Part shown: piece by piece, positions 1 to 6,255 of the stretch
Layout: every line of letters begins with the position of its first letter
Position numbering within the stretch: the stretch's first letter is position 1
IMG/VR virus record: IMGVR_UViG_3300030012_003716
Coordinates: 1-29,644 of that record
DNA: 29,644 bases
Strand: one strand, 5' to 3'
Source of the DNA: a virus
Notes under the pieces: generated by a model
Database searches by the model: none
What the model was told of the DNA's origin: nothing
The model's input: the letters and a program-made list of their open reading frames with translations, nothing else
Made by a program: the position numbers and the translations under genes

Positions 1-16
1 GTACGCGCAGTGCGGG
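1..16. other. Left genome end: cos-like terminal repeat
   Basis: The first ten bases, GTACGCGCAG, are repeated exactly as the last ten of the window. They are followed by TGCGGG at 11-16. When the ends are joined, this arm pairs with CCCGCG at the right end, giving a hyphenated dyad (8 of 11 positions symmetric) whose centre is the centre of the 10-bp repeat. That is the geometry of a cos nicking site with 10-base 5' overhangs filled in by sequencing or end repair. A circular assembly overlap is the alternative. Confidence 0.6.
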
Positions 17-39
17 GGGTGTGTAGCTAGACACATGGA

Positions 40-447
40 CTATATTTGTCTGCGTCTGAGCCGAGGAATCGTCCTTGCGATCGGCTCTGTGCGCAATCTG
101 GACTCCAGTTCTTGCGCCGTCTCTGGTTGTCCTGTCCTCTTGGCTTTCAGCTTTGCACGACGAGCAAGAAGCTCTGCTCTTTCCAGTCTCTTCTTGTCCT
201 GCTCTGCCTTCTGTCGGAGTCGAGTGGCTGCAGCAATAACAGCCTTCTCGATGGCTACATCTTGCGCCGTCTTCTTTCCGACTGCTCTGACGTTGTCGAC
301 TCTGATTGTCAGCTCTCCGTCTTTGAACATGCGGAAGGCTGCAGCTGTTGCTCGCTCCTTGTTGAGTCCTTGCATTCTCAGACGATCGATCTGCTGAGAT
401 ATTGCGCGATTCTCGTCAATGCTTCTGTTCTTCTTCGCTCTGCTCAC
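40..447 (-). CDS. Basic hypothetical protein, GTG start
   Basis: This 135-residue protein is rich in Arg, Lys and Ala and looks almost wholly alpha-helical, with a long charged central stretch and an Arg-rich C terminus. I do not recognise a family. The GTG start overlaps the stop of the 40-residue upstream gene (GTGA), so translational coupling is likely, and no separate strong ribosome binding site is visible. It is the last minus-strand gene before the left genome end. Composition suggests nucleic acid binding, but this is only inference. A plus-strand reading frame covers the same DNA and is treated as its shadow because the minus frame has coupling, an SD-led upstream partner and a promoter. 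Confidence 0.65.
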   Translation of the reverse strand: MSRAKKNRSIDENRAISQQIDRLRMQGLNKERATAAAFRMFKDGELTIRVDNVRAVGKKTAQDVAIEKAVIAAATRLRQKAEQDKKRLERAELLARRAKLKAKRTGQPETAQELESRLRTEPIARTIPRLRRRQI

Positions 448-566
448 TTCTTGCTCTTGCGCTTGTTCGTTGCTGTGCGTTGTCCTCGTTTTGGTTTGTT
501 CGGCTTCTTCTTCTTGGTGTTATTGACCATCTTCTTCACGTTTGATTTTCGCATAGGTTTGTACAT
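444..566 (-). CDS. Small Lys/Arg-rich protein (40 aa)
   Basis: A 40-residue open frame starts with MYKPMRKSNVKKM and is mostly Lys, Arg, Asn and Thr. The start is supported by AAAGGAG placed six bases upstream and by a TATAAT promoter about 25 bases upstream. Its stop overlaps the GTG of the next gene. The very high positive charge suggests binding to DNA or RNA, or a packaged or ribosomal-like peptide, but no family is recognised. An in-frame internal ATG exists, but the first ATG has the better ribosome binding site. Confidence 0.6.
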   Translation of the reverse strand: MYKPMRKSNVKKMVNNTKKKKPNKPKRGQRTATNKRKSKK

Positions 567-582
567 ATTTCGCTCCTTTTAC

Positions 583-618
583 TGCTATAATTATACCGAT
601 ATGATATAGATTGTGCAA
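583..618. promoter_or_regulatory. Divergent promoters sharing a palindromic -10
   Basis: The 10-bp palindrome TATAATTATA lies at 586-595 between two diverging genes. On the plus strand it forms a perfect extended -10, TGCTATAAT (583-591). On the minus strand TATAAT (590-595) is preceded after 17 bases by TTGCAC (613-618). Each start falls just before a gene with a good ribosome binding site (634 on plus, 566 on minus). The sequence is seen directly; promoter activity is inferred. Confidence 0.65.
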
Positions 619-633
619 CAAAACGAGGAAATT

Positions 634-993
634 ATGCCGAAATATAAAGTACCACAGAATATAGTCAAGATTGCACAGCGCGCGATCGATTACAATCTAT
701 CCTTCCCACTACCACAAAGAGCTGCATACAAAGACCAAGGAAACAAGAGAGTGCCAGGAACCGGAATGCGAACAGCTCGACGTCTGGCAAGCGGAGCAAT
801 CGACGAGCAACAAATGATTCTGATGCGTGCATGGTTTGCTCGTCATGCAGAGTCACCCGGCGAAAAGAAAGCACGACAAGACAGAACAAGTAAGGCTGCC
901 CGATCTTGGGCGTTATGGGGTGGGTCTGTCGGACGTCGTTGGGTATCTGCTACACTGCGCAGGATAGAGAGAGCCAGAGAAAAGAAGAAGTAA
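634..993 (+). CDS. Phage protein with ARH / WALWGG / GRRW motifs
   Basis: This 119-residue basic helical protein is one of only two convincing plus-strand genes. GAGGAA precedes the ATG and an extended -10 lies 40 bases upstream. The order of motifs (GTG..TAR.L, WFARH, WALWGG, GRRWV) matches a small domain that I recall in many phage head and accessory proteins, including fusions, whose biochemical role is not established. It stands alone as a single-gene transcription unit, pointing away from the left end. A link to the DUF5824-like protein at 20998-21486, which has a similar W/GH/W...AR spacing, is possible but unproven. Confidence 0.75.
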   Translation: MPKYKVPQNIVKIAQRAIDYNLSFPLPQRAAYKDQGNKRVPGTGMRTARRLASGAIDEQQMILMRAWFARHAESPGEKKARQDRTSKAARSWALWGGSVGRRWVSATLRRIERAREKKK

Positions 994-1025
994 TATGTAA
1001 AGAGTTTGCGATTTCTTTTACATAT
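993..1025. other. Hairpin after the plus-strand gene
   Basis: ATATGTAAA (993-1001) and TTTACATAT (1017-1025) can form a 9-bp stem directly behind the stop codon at 993. No T-run follows on either strand, so it is a weak terminator candidate. It separates the convergent genes ending at 993 and 1055. Confidence 0.35.
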
Positions 1026-1054
1026 CAATCAATACTTGAGATCAGAGCAGAGAA

Positions 1055-1234
1055 TCAAACCTGATCAGAGTCTCCGTCGTCTTGCAATACTTCGACGAGC
1101 ATCCCGACAAGCTCGACATATATCTCCACCAGTGCGAGCTTTCTCTCGTCTATGATGCCGAGCTTCTCTTGTCGTTTGATAGCAAGTGTGAGAGCTGTCA
1201 GCTTCTTCGTTAATATGTTCAGCTCTGCTCTCAT
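1055..1234 (-). CDS. Small helical hypothetical protein (59 aa)
   Basis: The protein begins MRAELNILTKKLTALTLAIK and ends with an acidic tail (DDGDSDQV). Its heptad-like Leu/Ile/Val spacing suggests a short amphipathic or coiled-coil helix. The chosen ATG has AGGAG seven bases upstream (1241-1245) and an extended -10 promoter at 1259-1267. A longer frame to 1324 would run through a terminator hairpin and lacks a ribosome binding site. No family is recognised. It lies convergent to the plus-strand gene ending at 993. Confidence 0.6.
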   Translation of the reverse strand: MRAELNILTKKLTALTLAIKRQEKLGIIDERKLALVEIYVELVGMLVEVLQDDGDSDQV

Positions 1235-1258
1235 CGTCTGCTCCTGTGAGACGCAGAC

Positions 1259-1267
1259 AGTATAACA
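1259..1267 (-). promoter_or_regulatory. Extended -10 promoter
   Basis: The minus strand reads TGTTATACT, a good TGnTATAAT-type extended -10, about 15 bases upstream of the ribosome binding site of the 59-residue gene. No good -35 is seen. It lies immediately behind a terminator, so the gene appears to have been given its own promoter. Confidence 0.5.
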
Positions 1268-1303
1268 CAAAAGAAGCCCGGGCAAGTCATTGTTCCGGGC
1301 TTC
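1268..1303 (-). terminator. Rho-independent terminator
   Basis: GAAGCCCGG (1273-1281) pairs with CCGGGCTTC (1295-1303), a 9-bp GC-rich stem. On the minus strand it is followed by TTTTGTG. It would end the transcript that carries the two mini-genes at 1331-1575, upstream of the separate promoter at 1259-1267. Confidence 0.7.
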
Positions 1304-1330
1304 AGGAGGTTGTGTCAAAGTCAATATATA

Positions 1331-1453
1331 CTAATCATCTTTGTCTGTGTTGGCAAGTGATAAAAGGACAGGAAGTGATAATAATGTCCCAGCTGCCAGA
1401 CAGATGATGATGAAAGGACGCGCAGCTTGTCCCAAGTCGATTATCGTTTGCAT
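1331..1453 (-). CDS. Single-pass membrane mini-protein (40 aa)
   Basis: The frame MQTIIDLGQAARPF is followed by a hydrophobic segment (about residues 13-33, IIICLAAGTLLSLPVLLSLA) and a polar NTDKDD tail. This is consistent with one transmembrane helix. GGGAG lies six bases before the ATG, and the gene overlaps the end of the preceding 44-residue gene by 13 bases, so the two are probably co-translated. Candidate roles include a holin or antiholin-like or host-takeover membrane peptide. None can be assigned from sequence. Confidence 0.55.
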   Translation of the reverse strand: MQTIIDLGQAARPFIIICLAAGTLLSLPVLLSLANTDKDD

Positions 1454-1575
1454 TGTGCGCTCCCAGCTGCAAGAAGCTCGAGTGTTGTTGTCTTTCCGTA
1501 TCTGCTGACGAGCTTTCGATATGCTCTCTCGTCTCCGGATAGTGCTTTGTATACCAAGTGTTTCACGTTGATCAT
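1441..1575 (-). CDS. Small hypothetical protein (44 aa)
   Basis: The frame begins MINVKHLVYKALSGDERAYR and ends in SAQCKR. AGGAGACTATC precedes the ATG, a near match to the GGAGACTAC leader shared by several genes in this genome. A TTGACT-17-TAGATT promoter lies about 35 bases upstream. It is the first gene of a short early transcript with the membrane mini-protein behind it. No family is recognised. Confidence 0.6.
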   Translation of the reverse strand: MINVKHLVYKALSGDERAYRKLVSRYGKTTTLELLAAGSAQCKR

Positions 1576-1610
1576 GATAGTCTCCTGTGTTGTGTTGTCA
1601 TGATGCAACC

Positions 1611-1639
1611 AATCTATCTATTTATTATTGTCGAGTCAA
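1611..1639 (-). promoter_or_regulatory. Sigma70-type promoter
   Basis: The minus strand reads TTGACT (1634-1639), a 17-base spacer and TAGATT (1611-1616), five and four matches to consensus. The predicted start is near 1604, giving a leader of about 30 bases before the ATG at 1575. Confidence 0.55.
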
Positions 1640-1680
1640 TACTTTTTTGTGCTTTTTCTGGTCGAAAGTTGGACGCGTCC

Positions 1681-1707
1681 ACCTTTGGCCCACCTTTGGC
1701 CCACCTT
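1681..1707. repeat. 11-bp tandem iterons (ACCTTTGGCCC)
   Basis: ACCTTTGGCCC occurs at 1681-1691 and 1692-1702, and a partial third copy starts at 1703. They are preceded by the palindrome GGACGCGTCC. The core GGCCCAC recurs further along the same intergenic region (about 1832-1839, and inverted near 1884-1890). Eleven-base spacing places the copies on one face of the helix, as in replication iterons or operators. Confidence 0.55.
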
Positions 1708-1841
1708 CTGACTTTTTGATAATCTAGGTTCTATGTGCCTTTTCGACGTGCGTCCACGAAGTCCACTGTTTTTCTTCAAATCTTTCTGAGAAAAAGTAAT
1801 TATAAAGTTTATAGAAAAAGGCTGGACTTTGTGGCCCACAT

Positions 1842-1867
1842 AAAAAAACCTCGGATATACCGAGGTT
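1842..1867 (-). terminator. Rho-independent terminator after helicase gene
   Basis: AACCTCGG (1847-1854) and CCGAGGTT (1860-1867) form an 8-bp stem with an ATATA loop. On the minus strand the stem is followed by a run of T. It sits 45 bases behind the stop of the VirE-type helicase gene and closes the early replication operon. Confidence 0.85.
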
Positions 1868-1911
1868 ATTGACAATTTCGAAGGTGGGCCAGTTCGTGGC
1901 CCGTCCAAGTT

Positions 1912-3225
1912 TTAGCTATTCCATCCAAACGGGAACCAGCCGCGCACGCGCTTCTCCGAGTTTGGCATTCTCTTTCGTGCGTACTCGTATCCGTTGGACT
2001 GGAGAATGTCATTGATGATGTTTTGATTCTGGCGTGTAGACTTCTCGAGATACCGATTGCTTTCTTTTGTTGGGTCTGGATTGCTGTACAGCTCCTCGAT
2101 GATTCTTGCTGTCGTTATGGGAGCCTTCAGACGCTCGGCAATGTCCAAGACTGCATCTGTCAGAGGATGCGGATCTGTGAAGTCTTGTGCGCTCTGCTCG
2201 CGCAGCTTCTCCTCTTCGTCTGTCAGATAGTGCTGTACTCCTCTGTCGTAATGATACAAGACCTCTGACCAGATCAGAGACAGATCCTTCTTGAGCTTTG
2301 CAATGTCGATCTTCTTCTTTCCAAGGTCCACACACCAGAAGCGACGAGATCCGGTTGCATCATGCAAGACATTCTTCTTGTTGGTAGTTGCTACGAATAC
2401 AGTACGACGAGGAAATTTCTCGTTTGCTCGTTTGTACGGGAGCCGGACGTCGTCAATCTTGCGCGTCAAGAATGCCTTTTCGACTTCGACAGACTTTGAT
2501 CGTCTGGCTAGCTCTTGGATCTCATAGATCAGTTTGCCCTGGATAGATTGGACTGCTTCTTTGTACTTGTCCATACTCAGCTCCGAGTCTCCGAAGTATG
2601 CAGAGCCGAGCGCATCAGAGAAGCACAGAGCTTCCAGTGCTGTACTCTTTCCGATTCCCTGTCCTCCGTACAAGACGAGCGTCGTGTCTACCTTGACGGG
2701 ATTCTGTATCGTTGCGTGCGCCCGGGCAACGACAGACAGCAAGAAGCGAGCCGAGTATGACTGATTAATCTTTGTGTCTTCCGCTCCGAGATAATCGATC
2801 AAGAATCTGTGTGCTCGTCTTGGATGCTTGTCTGGATTCCATTGACCGCGAAGAGAATCGAAGTGATCAAGTATCGGATTAAAGCGATTCTCCTTTGCGA
2901 CAAGCTCGACTGCGGACCAGACTTTGTCAGCAGTGAATGCAACGCCCCATCGGTCCTCACATTCCAATCGGATGGAGTCTATGTGATAGTCTGAGATGCG
3001 CTCGTTGACTTCTTGGTCATTCTCCCAAAAGACAAGCTGTGCAAACTCATCGTATCGGGCGCGACCTTGAAATAGCGGATAATGTCTCAGCAGCTGCGTA
3101 ACATTAAACAGACTTGCGAGCACTCTATCTCCAGAGTCTGTCCTGCGTACGCGGATCTCAAAGCCGAGATTCTGAAGAGCGACGATGCGCGCGTCTTGGT
3201 TGTGTAATCTTTGTGGATTGGTCAT
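1912..3225 (-). CDS. VirE/D5-type SF3 helicase (replication ATPase)
   Basis: This 437-residue protein is a virulence-associated-E/D5-type phage replication ATPase that would unwind DNA at the phage origin together with the primase upstream. A Walker A loop, GGQGIGKST, is at residues 187-195, a Walker B-like KLIYEIQEL at 231-239, the sensor strand VFVATTN at 276-282 and the arginine-finger-like TGSRRFW at 291-297. The C-terminal ~100 residues look like a winged-helix DNA-binding region. AGGAGACAAA precedes the ATG. It is the last gene of the early operon, followed by a terminator and an iteron-bearing region. There is no separate helicase loader or DNA polymerase in the window, so the host replisome would be used for elongation. 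Confidence 0.88.
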   Translation of the reverse strand: MTNPQRLHNQDARIVALQNLGFEIRVRRTDSGDRVLASLFNVTQLLRHYPLFQGRARYDEFAQLVFWENDQEVNERISDYHIDSIRLECEDRWGVAFTADKVWSAVELVAKENRFNPILDHFDSLRGQWNPDKHPRRAHRFLIDYLGAEDTKINQSYSARFLLSVVARAHATIQNPVKVDTTLVLYGGQGIGKSTALEALCFSDALGSAYFGDSELSMDKYKEAVQSIQGKLIYEIQELARRSKSVEVEKAFLTRKIDDVRLPYKRANEKFPRRTVFVATTNKKNVLHDATGSRRFWCVDLGKKKIDIAKLKKDLSLIWSEVLYHYDRGVQHYLTDEEEKLREQSAQDFTDPHPLTDAVLDIAERLKAPITTARIIEELYSNPDPTKESNRYLEKSTRQNQNIINDILQSNGYEYARKRMPNSEKRVRGWFPFGWNS

Positions 3226-3242
3226 TTTGTCTCCTGTGTTGT

Positions 3243-3986
3243 TTAAAAAAGTCTAAGTTGTTTTCTGTATGATTTTATTCTGTCTTTCGCGTGCTGGAAA
3301 GCCTCTATATCTCTTTCAATGCCAACAAAATTACAGTCATAATCATAGCAAGATAATCCTGTCGTACCTGTACCCATGAATGGATCAAATACAACACAGT
3401 TCTTTTGTGCAAAATTTTTCAGTATATGATCCGTTAGCTTCTTTGGGAAGGTTGCAGAGTTACCTTTGTATAATGATTTTTCTCTCTTTATGTCCCAACA
3501 ATCTGAAAGAGTCCCCCTTTCAAAATTACAATGTTCAAAGAGTCTACTGATCGCATTATTCTTATCAAATACGATAATAAGCTCTGTCTGTCTGTTCAGC
3601 ACGTTGTATTTCATTGCGGGTTGTGCGTGTTGTTTATTCCATATAATTATGTCTTTTATGTAGTCTGAAAAGTATCCTATGATTTTAAAAAATGCTCTTT
3701 TGCTGCCTGTCACGATTGCCACGTTGTAAAAGATGAGATTGGTCTTTTGAAGCATCAATGATATGATTTCTTTGTGCAATTCATAAAATTCTTGGATTGG
3801 GAGTGCATCATCAAAGTCATCATATTTGGAACTAAACTCTTTAACAATCTGCCTTTTTATATACTTGCCTTTAAAGATTCTCAAATTCATATTGTATGGA
3901 GGACTAGTCACTGCAATATCAAAACGGCTTTCTGTGTGGCGCAGGAAGTCAAGACAATCTTGATTATATAGTTTTATACTACTCAT
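3243..3986 (-). CDS. DNA methyltransferase (beta class, SPPY)
   Basis: This 247-residue amino-methyltransferase would methylate cytosine N4 or adenine N6 in DNA. The catalytic motif SPPYN is at residues 28-32 and the AdoMet-binding motif DPFMGTGTTG at 201-210. That order (catalytic before AdoMet) is typical of the beta class. A strong AGGAGGAGATA ribosome binding site overlaps the end of the primase gene. The gene is visibly richer in A and T than its neighbours, a sign of recent acquisition. No restriction enzyme is nearby, so it is probably an orphan enzyme protecting phage DNA or altering its regulation. Its first 30 bases are nearly identical to the start of the other methylase at 28249-28920. 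Confidence 0.85.
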   Translation of the reverse strand: MSSIKLYNQDCLDFLRHTESRFDIAVTSPPYNMNLRIFKGKYIKRQIVKEFSSKYDDFDDALPIQEFYELHKEIISLMLQKTNLIFYNVAIVTGSKRAFFKIIGYFSDYIKDIIIWNKQHAQPAMKYNVLNRQTELIIVFDKNNAISRLFEHCNFERGTLSDCWDIKREKSLYKGNSATFPKKLTDHILKNFAQKNCVVFDPFMGTGTTGLSCYDYDCNFVGIERDIEAFQHAKDRIKSYRKQLRLF

Positions 3987-3995
3987 TATCTCCTC

Positions 3996-4919
3996 CTATA
4001 TTTGATAGCCGTTGATCTCTGCAAGGTATCCAACAGAGTCTTTCCAATTGCAGGACTCTCTGTGATTGCAGTACGCAGAAGGATACCGAGTCGGATCGAT
4101 ATAGAAGTATGTGCAATCATTCAAGCGACATCTCGGACAATTCCAAAGAACCGCACGCTCTCCTGACTTGCCGCCTTTGATGGTTGCTCCGAGCCATAGC
4201 GCAAAGGTTCTACGGGCTTCTGGATCGTTTCGAAGAACAGTATACATGTGTCGTCTCTTGTCGGAGTGCGAGACATTCTTCCCGAGCTTCTTTCGATTCT
4301 GTTCTGCTCGTCTCAGTCTCTCTTCTTGCTCTTTTCGTCTGCGCTCCATCTCTATCTTGTATTTCGCTTCTTCATCTTGTGCGCGTCCTTCCCAGTCAAG
4401 AATCTTGCCTGTGTTCGAAGTCTCCCACCATTCATCAGTGTGATATCCAACGTAATATGCTCGAGCTGCATCCTTTGCTGACTCATCAAACCGGGCGTTG
4501 TCCATCTTTGAAAAGACCTCGTTGAACCAAGTACGAAGCGCACGATAATAAAATGTCCATTGTTCCCCGGGAACATCGTTGGCAAGAGGCAAGACGATTC
4601 TGAATCGATGATTGTCACAGCTGTGACTGACAGATGTATGCAAGTAGCTTTGCACGTCTCGGACCATGAGATTGGCTCCAGCTTGTCCAAAGGTGATAGA
4701 GTCGTCTATGTCCAGAACAAGACATGACAGCTTCGTCACATTCTCGTTTGCTCTCTTTCCTTGGAAGGAAGCAGGACTCCAAGCTCCTTGTTTAATCTTT
4801 GCTACAGGTTGCCTATGCTTGCCGAGAAACCTGCAAAGGTTTGTCCATGAGTACGCGAGTTTTATTTGTCGATCCGGTTGACGGATGTTCGGGAATGCGG
4901 TTATACTATAGATGCGCAT
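3996..4919 (-). CDS. AEP-type DNA primase
   Basis: The 307-residue protein has the archaeo-eukaryotic primase signature: acidic motif LVLDIDDS at 67-74, HRFRIVLPL at 104-112, and an FD..D...RAYYVGYH segment at 144-160. A charged coiled coil follows (about 180-215). A Cys-rich C terminus (CPRC at 261-264, C269, CNHRESC at 284-290) probably binds zinc and single-stranded DNA. It would synthesise primers for phage replication with the SF3 helicase two genes downstream. TGGAGATTCA precedes the chosen ATG; the longer frame to 5000 has no ribosome binding site. A plus-oriented hairpin lies in the 73-base gap behind the RusA gene. Confidence 0.82.
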   Translation of the reverse strand: MRIYSITAFPNIRQPDRQIKLAYSWTNLCRFLGKHRQPVAKIKQGAWSPASFQGKRANENVTKLSCLVLDIDDSITFGQAGANLMVRDVQSYLHTSVSHSCDNHRFRIVLPLANDVPGEQWTFYYRALRTWFNEVFSKMDNARFDESAKDAARAYYVGYHTDEWWETSNTGKILDWEGRAQDEEAKYKIEMERRRKEQEERLRRAEQNRKKLGKNVSHSDKRRHMYTVLRNDPEARRTFALWLGATIKGGKSGERAVLWNCPRCRLNDCTYFYIDPTRYPSAYCNHRESCNWKDSVGYLAEINGYQI

Positions 4920-4977
4920 TGAATCTCCATTGTTTGTTTGTTTCATTTTGTTTCTATGTGCCTTGTGTTGTTTTGGG

Positions 4978-5011
4978 GCCTTGGATATGGGATTATCCAA
5001 GGCTCTTTTTA
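4978..5011 (+). terminator. Plus-strand terminator inside the minus operon
   Basis: GCCTTGGATA (4978-4987) and TATCCAAGGC (4994-5003) form a perfect 10-bp stem, followed on the plus strand by TCTTTTTATTTT. On the minus strand no T-run follows. One arm contains the last codons of the RusA gene. It is therefore oriented against the operon and could stop antisense transcription, or act as an mRNA structure between rusA and the primase gene. Confidence 0.65.
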
Positions 5012-5376
5012 TTTTCTGCGCTGCTGACTAGGACTTCGATTTGTGGATCTTCTCCTGTCGCTGCATAGAATTTTTTCGCTGTGATGCTACAGACAACAGC
5101 ATCATCAGGAATCGGGAGCGCATCAAGAACCGCTTTGACCATGTTGTCTAGGTCTGGACGCTTACTGTGTATGATTCTGTCGCCTTTGCGCATCTTCTTT
5201 GGACGCTTGACGACAAAGGTCAGCTCTACATGCAAAGCTCCTTGCGGCACGTGCATGTCTGCAAGTCTCTCTCTCATGTCCTTGATCCAGTTCTTGTATC
5301 TCACAGGATAATATGTCCGTCCTTGCTTTGTCACTCGAGGACGAGGACATGCAATAGGTTCGATGTATACTATCAT
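4993..5376 (-). CDS. rusA: RusA-type Holliday junction resolvase
   Basis: This 127-residue protein matches the RusA family of phage endodeoxyribonucleases, which cleave four-way DNA junctions formed during recombination and replication. The hallmark KRPDLDNMVKAVLDAL is at residues 72-87, followed by DDAVV at 91-95 and a conserved-type lysine pair at 101-102. The metal-binding aspartates of the family lie in these segments. AGGAG precedes the ATG, and the start overlaps the stop of the SWIM gene (ATGA), showing tight coupling. Length is close to the usual ~120 residues. Function would be resolving branched replication intermediates before packaging. Confidence 0.9.
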   Translation of the reverse strand: MIVYIEPIACPRPRVTKQGRTYYPVRYKNWIKDMRERLADMHVPQGALHVELTFVVKRPKKMRKGDRIIHSKRPDLDNMVKAVLDALPIPDDAVVCSITAKKFYAATGEDPQIEVLVSSAENKKSLG

Positions 5377-5648
5377 ATAGATTCTCCTCTTGACCTGCAA
5401 AGCACGGCATAAATATGTTTGCAGATTCCCTTGAAGTACGCGCCTTTGCAAAGGCATACAGCATAATCTCGCAGTCCTTCCGGCTCTTCATACGTTGTCA
5501 CACGATAGACCGTATCTCTTGAGGACAGCACGTCGGCAATCGATACGCGATACTGAATGTCGGCGATGGTCTGCTGTTCATGCTTTATGTGTACAATGCC
5601 AACGTCCAGAGCCTTCTTTTTGATGTCATCGGAGATTATTGGAATCAT
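5373..5648 (-). CDS. SWIM zinc-finger mini-protein
   Basis: The 91-residue product has a compact C-terminal CxC-x8-CxH pattern (C65, C67, C76, H78, within VCLCKGAYFKGICKHIYAVL), the signature of the SWIM zinc finger. That finger is known for binding DNA or protein partners in recombination factors, transposases and helicases. The rest is a small alpha/beta stretch I do not recognise. GGAGCGATCA precedes the ATG, and four-base overlaps link it to both neighbours. Its position directly before rusA suggests a recombination or replication accessory role. A stand-alone SWIM protein this small is uncommon. Confidence 0.7.
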   Translation of the reverse strand: MIPIISDDIKKKALDVGIVHIKHEQQTIADIQYRVSIADVLSSRDTVYRVTTYEEPEGLRDYAVCLCKGAYFKGICKHIYAVLCRSRGESI

Positions 5649-5986
5649 TGATCGCTCCATGCTTTGATGCGCGCTTCTTCGACTTGTCTGCGCAGCTCGG
5701 GGAGACGTATGCCGACAAGCGGAGCGAAGTATCGAGCAATACTCTCTCCTGACAGTGCTCCGTATGGTCTGCCATAGAACCAGAGCTTGATACTTCCCTT
5801 TTTCACTCCACAAGCTTCTGCAAAGTCCTGATCAGAGTATCGATCTCCAGCTGCCTTCTTGAGTCCGAGCAAAAACTTTTGCAAGTCAGAGCATCGTCTG
5901 TTGTTGGGTCTGCGATTTGGAAGCTTCGTGTATTTCGGAGGAGCTTCTGTCACCAGTATCTTCTGATTGAATTGTCTCCGGCTCAT
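5645..5986 (-). CDS. HTH-containing hypothetical protein
   Basis: This 113-residue basic protein has a helix-turn-helix-like segment (DFAEACGVKKGSIKLWFYG, about residues 64-82) behind an Arg-rich N-terminal region. It resembles phage regulators that follow a Cro/CI-type gene. GGAGAGCAGA precedes the ATG at 5986, which overlaps the previous stop codon. A much longer frame upstream (to 6226) lies entirely inside the previous gene and is not used. DNA binding is likely; target and role are unknown. Confidence 0.6.
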   Translation of the reverse strand: MSRRQFNQKILVTEAPPKYTKLPNRRPNNRRCSDLQKFLLGLKKAAGDRYSDQDFAEACGVKKGSIKLWFYGRPYGALSGESIARYFAPLVGIRLPELRRQVEEARIKAWSDQ

Positions 5987-6255
5987 TCTGCTCTCCATTC
6001 GCTCACGTGTACACGCCAGAGAATCTCTCGTATCATCGGATTGAATGCATCGATACCAAGACTGGACAGATGCTCGGCAAGTCGCACACGCAGAGCGCAA
6101 GACGGCAATCTCTTTCCAGATAGCCAGAGAGAGATCGTGCTGCGATTGACTTCGATTGCTCTTGAGAGCTGTGATGCGTTGAGATTGTTGTCTGTCATAG
6201 TCTGTGAGAGCCAATCTGCAAAGCAAAGCTCTTGTGTGTTTACATAATCAATCAT
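5983..6255 (-). CDS. Cro/CI-family transcription regulator
   Basis: The 90-residue protein carries a classical HTH_3-type helix-turn-helix, NASQLSRAIEVNRSTISLWL, at residues 26-45, followed by SGKRLPS, the typical loop after the recognition helix. It has no oligomerisation or peptidase domain, so it is Cro-like rather than a full CI repressor. AGGAGACAAAGAACA precedes the ATG, and it overlaps the previous gene by eight bases. It probably controls early promoters such as the divergent pair at 7000-7082. Without integrase or a full repressor it does not by itself show lysogeny. Confidence 0.8.
   Translation of the reverse strand: MIDYVNTQELCFADWLSQTMTDNNLNASQLSRAIEVNRSTISLWLSGKRLPSCALRVRLAEHLSSLGIDAFNPMIREILWRVHVSEWRAE

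Larger units (their letters stand above)
1576..1911. other. Non-coding region with iterons, candidate origin
   Basis: This 336-base stretch contains no convincing gene; a 90-codon minus frame crosses a terminator and has no good start. It holds a terminator (1842-1867), tandem 11-bp iterons (1681-1707), the palindrome GGACGCGTCC (1671-1680), a GGGCCA/TGGCCC hairpin (1886-1902), an inverted pair CCACGAAGTCC (1754-1764) and GGACTTTGTGG (1824-1834), an AT-rich stretch and a promoter (1611-1639). Its position right behind the helicase gene fits a phage replication origin, but this is an inference. Confidence 0.45.

Noticed and set aside
46-609. 187-codon plus-strand open frame
   Set aside because: It lies opposite two coupled minus-strand genes with promoter and ribosome binding site, has a Ser/Leu/Cys-rich shadow composition and runs through the divergent promoter.
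993-1025. Strong terminator for the plus-strand gene
   Set aside because: The stem is AT-rich and lacks a T-run, so it is listed only as a hairpin.
1636-1908. 90-codon minus-strand frame
   Set aside because: It crosses a strong terminator and the iterons and has no ribosome binding site or protein-like composition.
5645-6226. 193-codon version of the HTH gene
   Set aside because: The extra part overlaps the whole Cro-like gene in another frame; the ATG at 5986 has GGAG and stop-start overlap.
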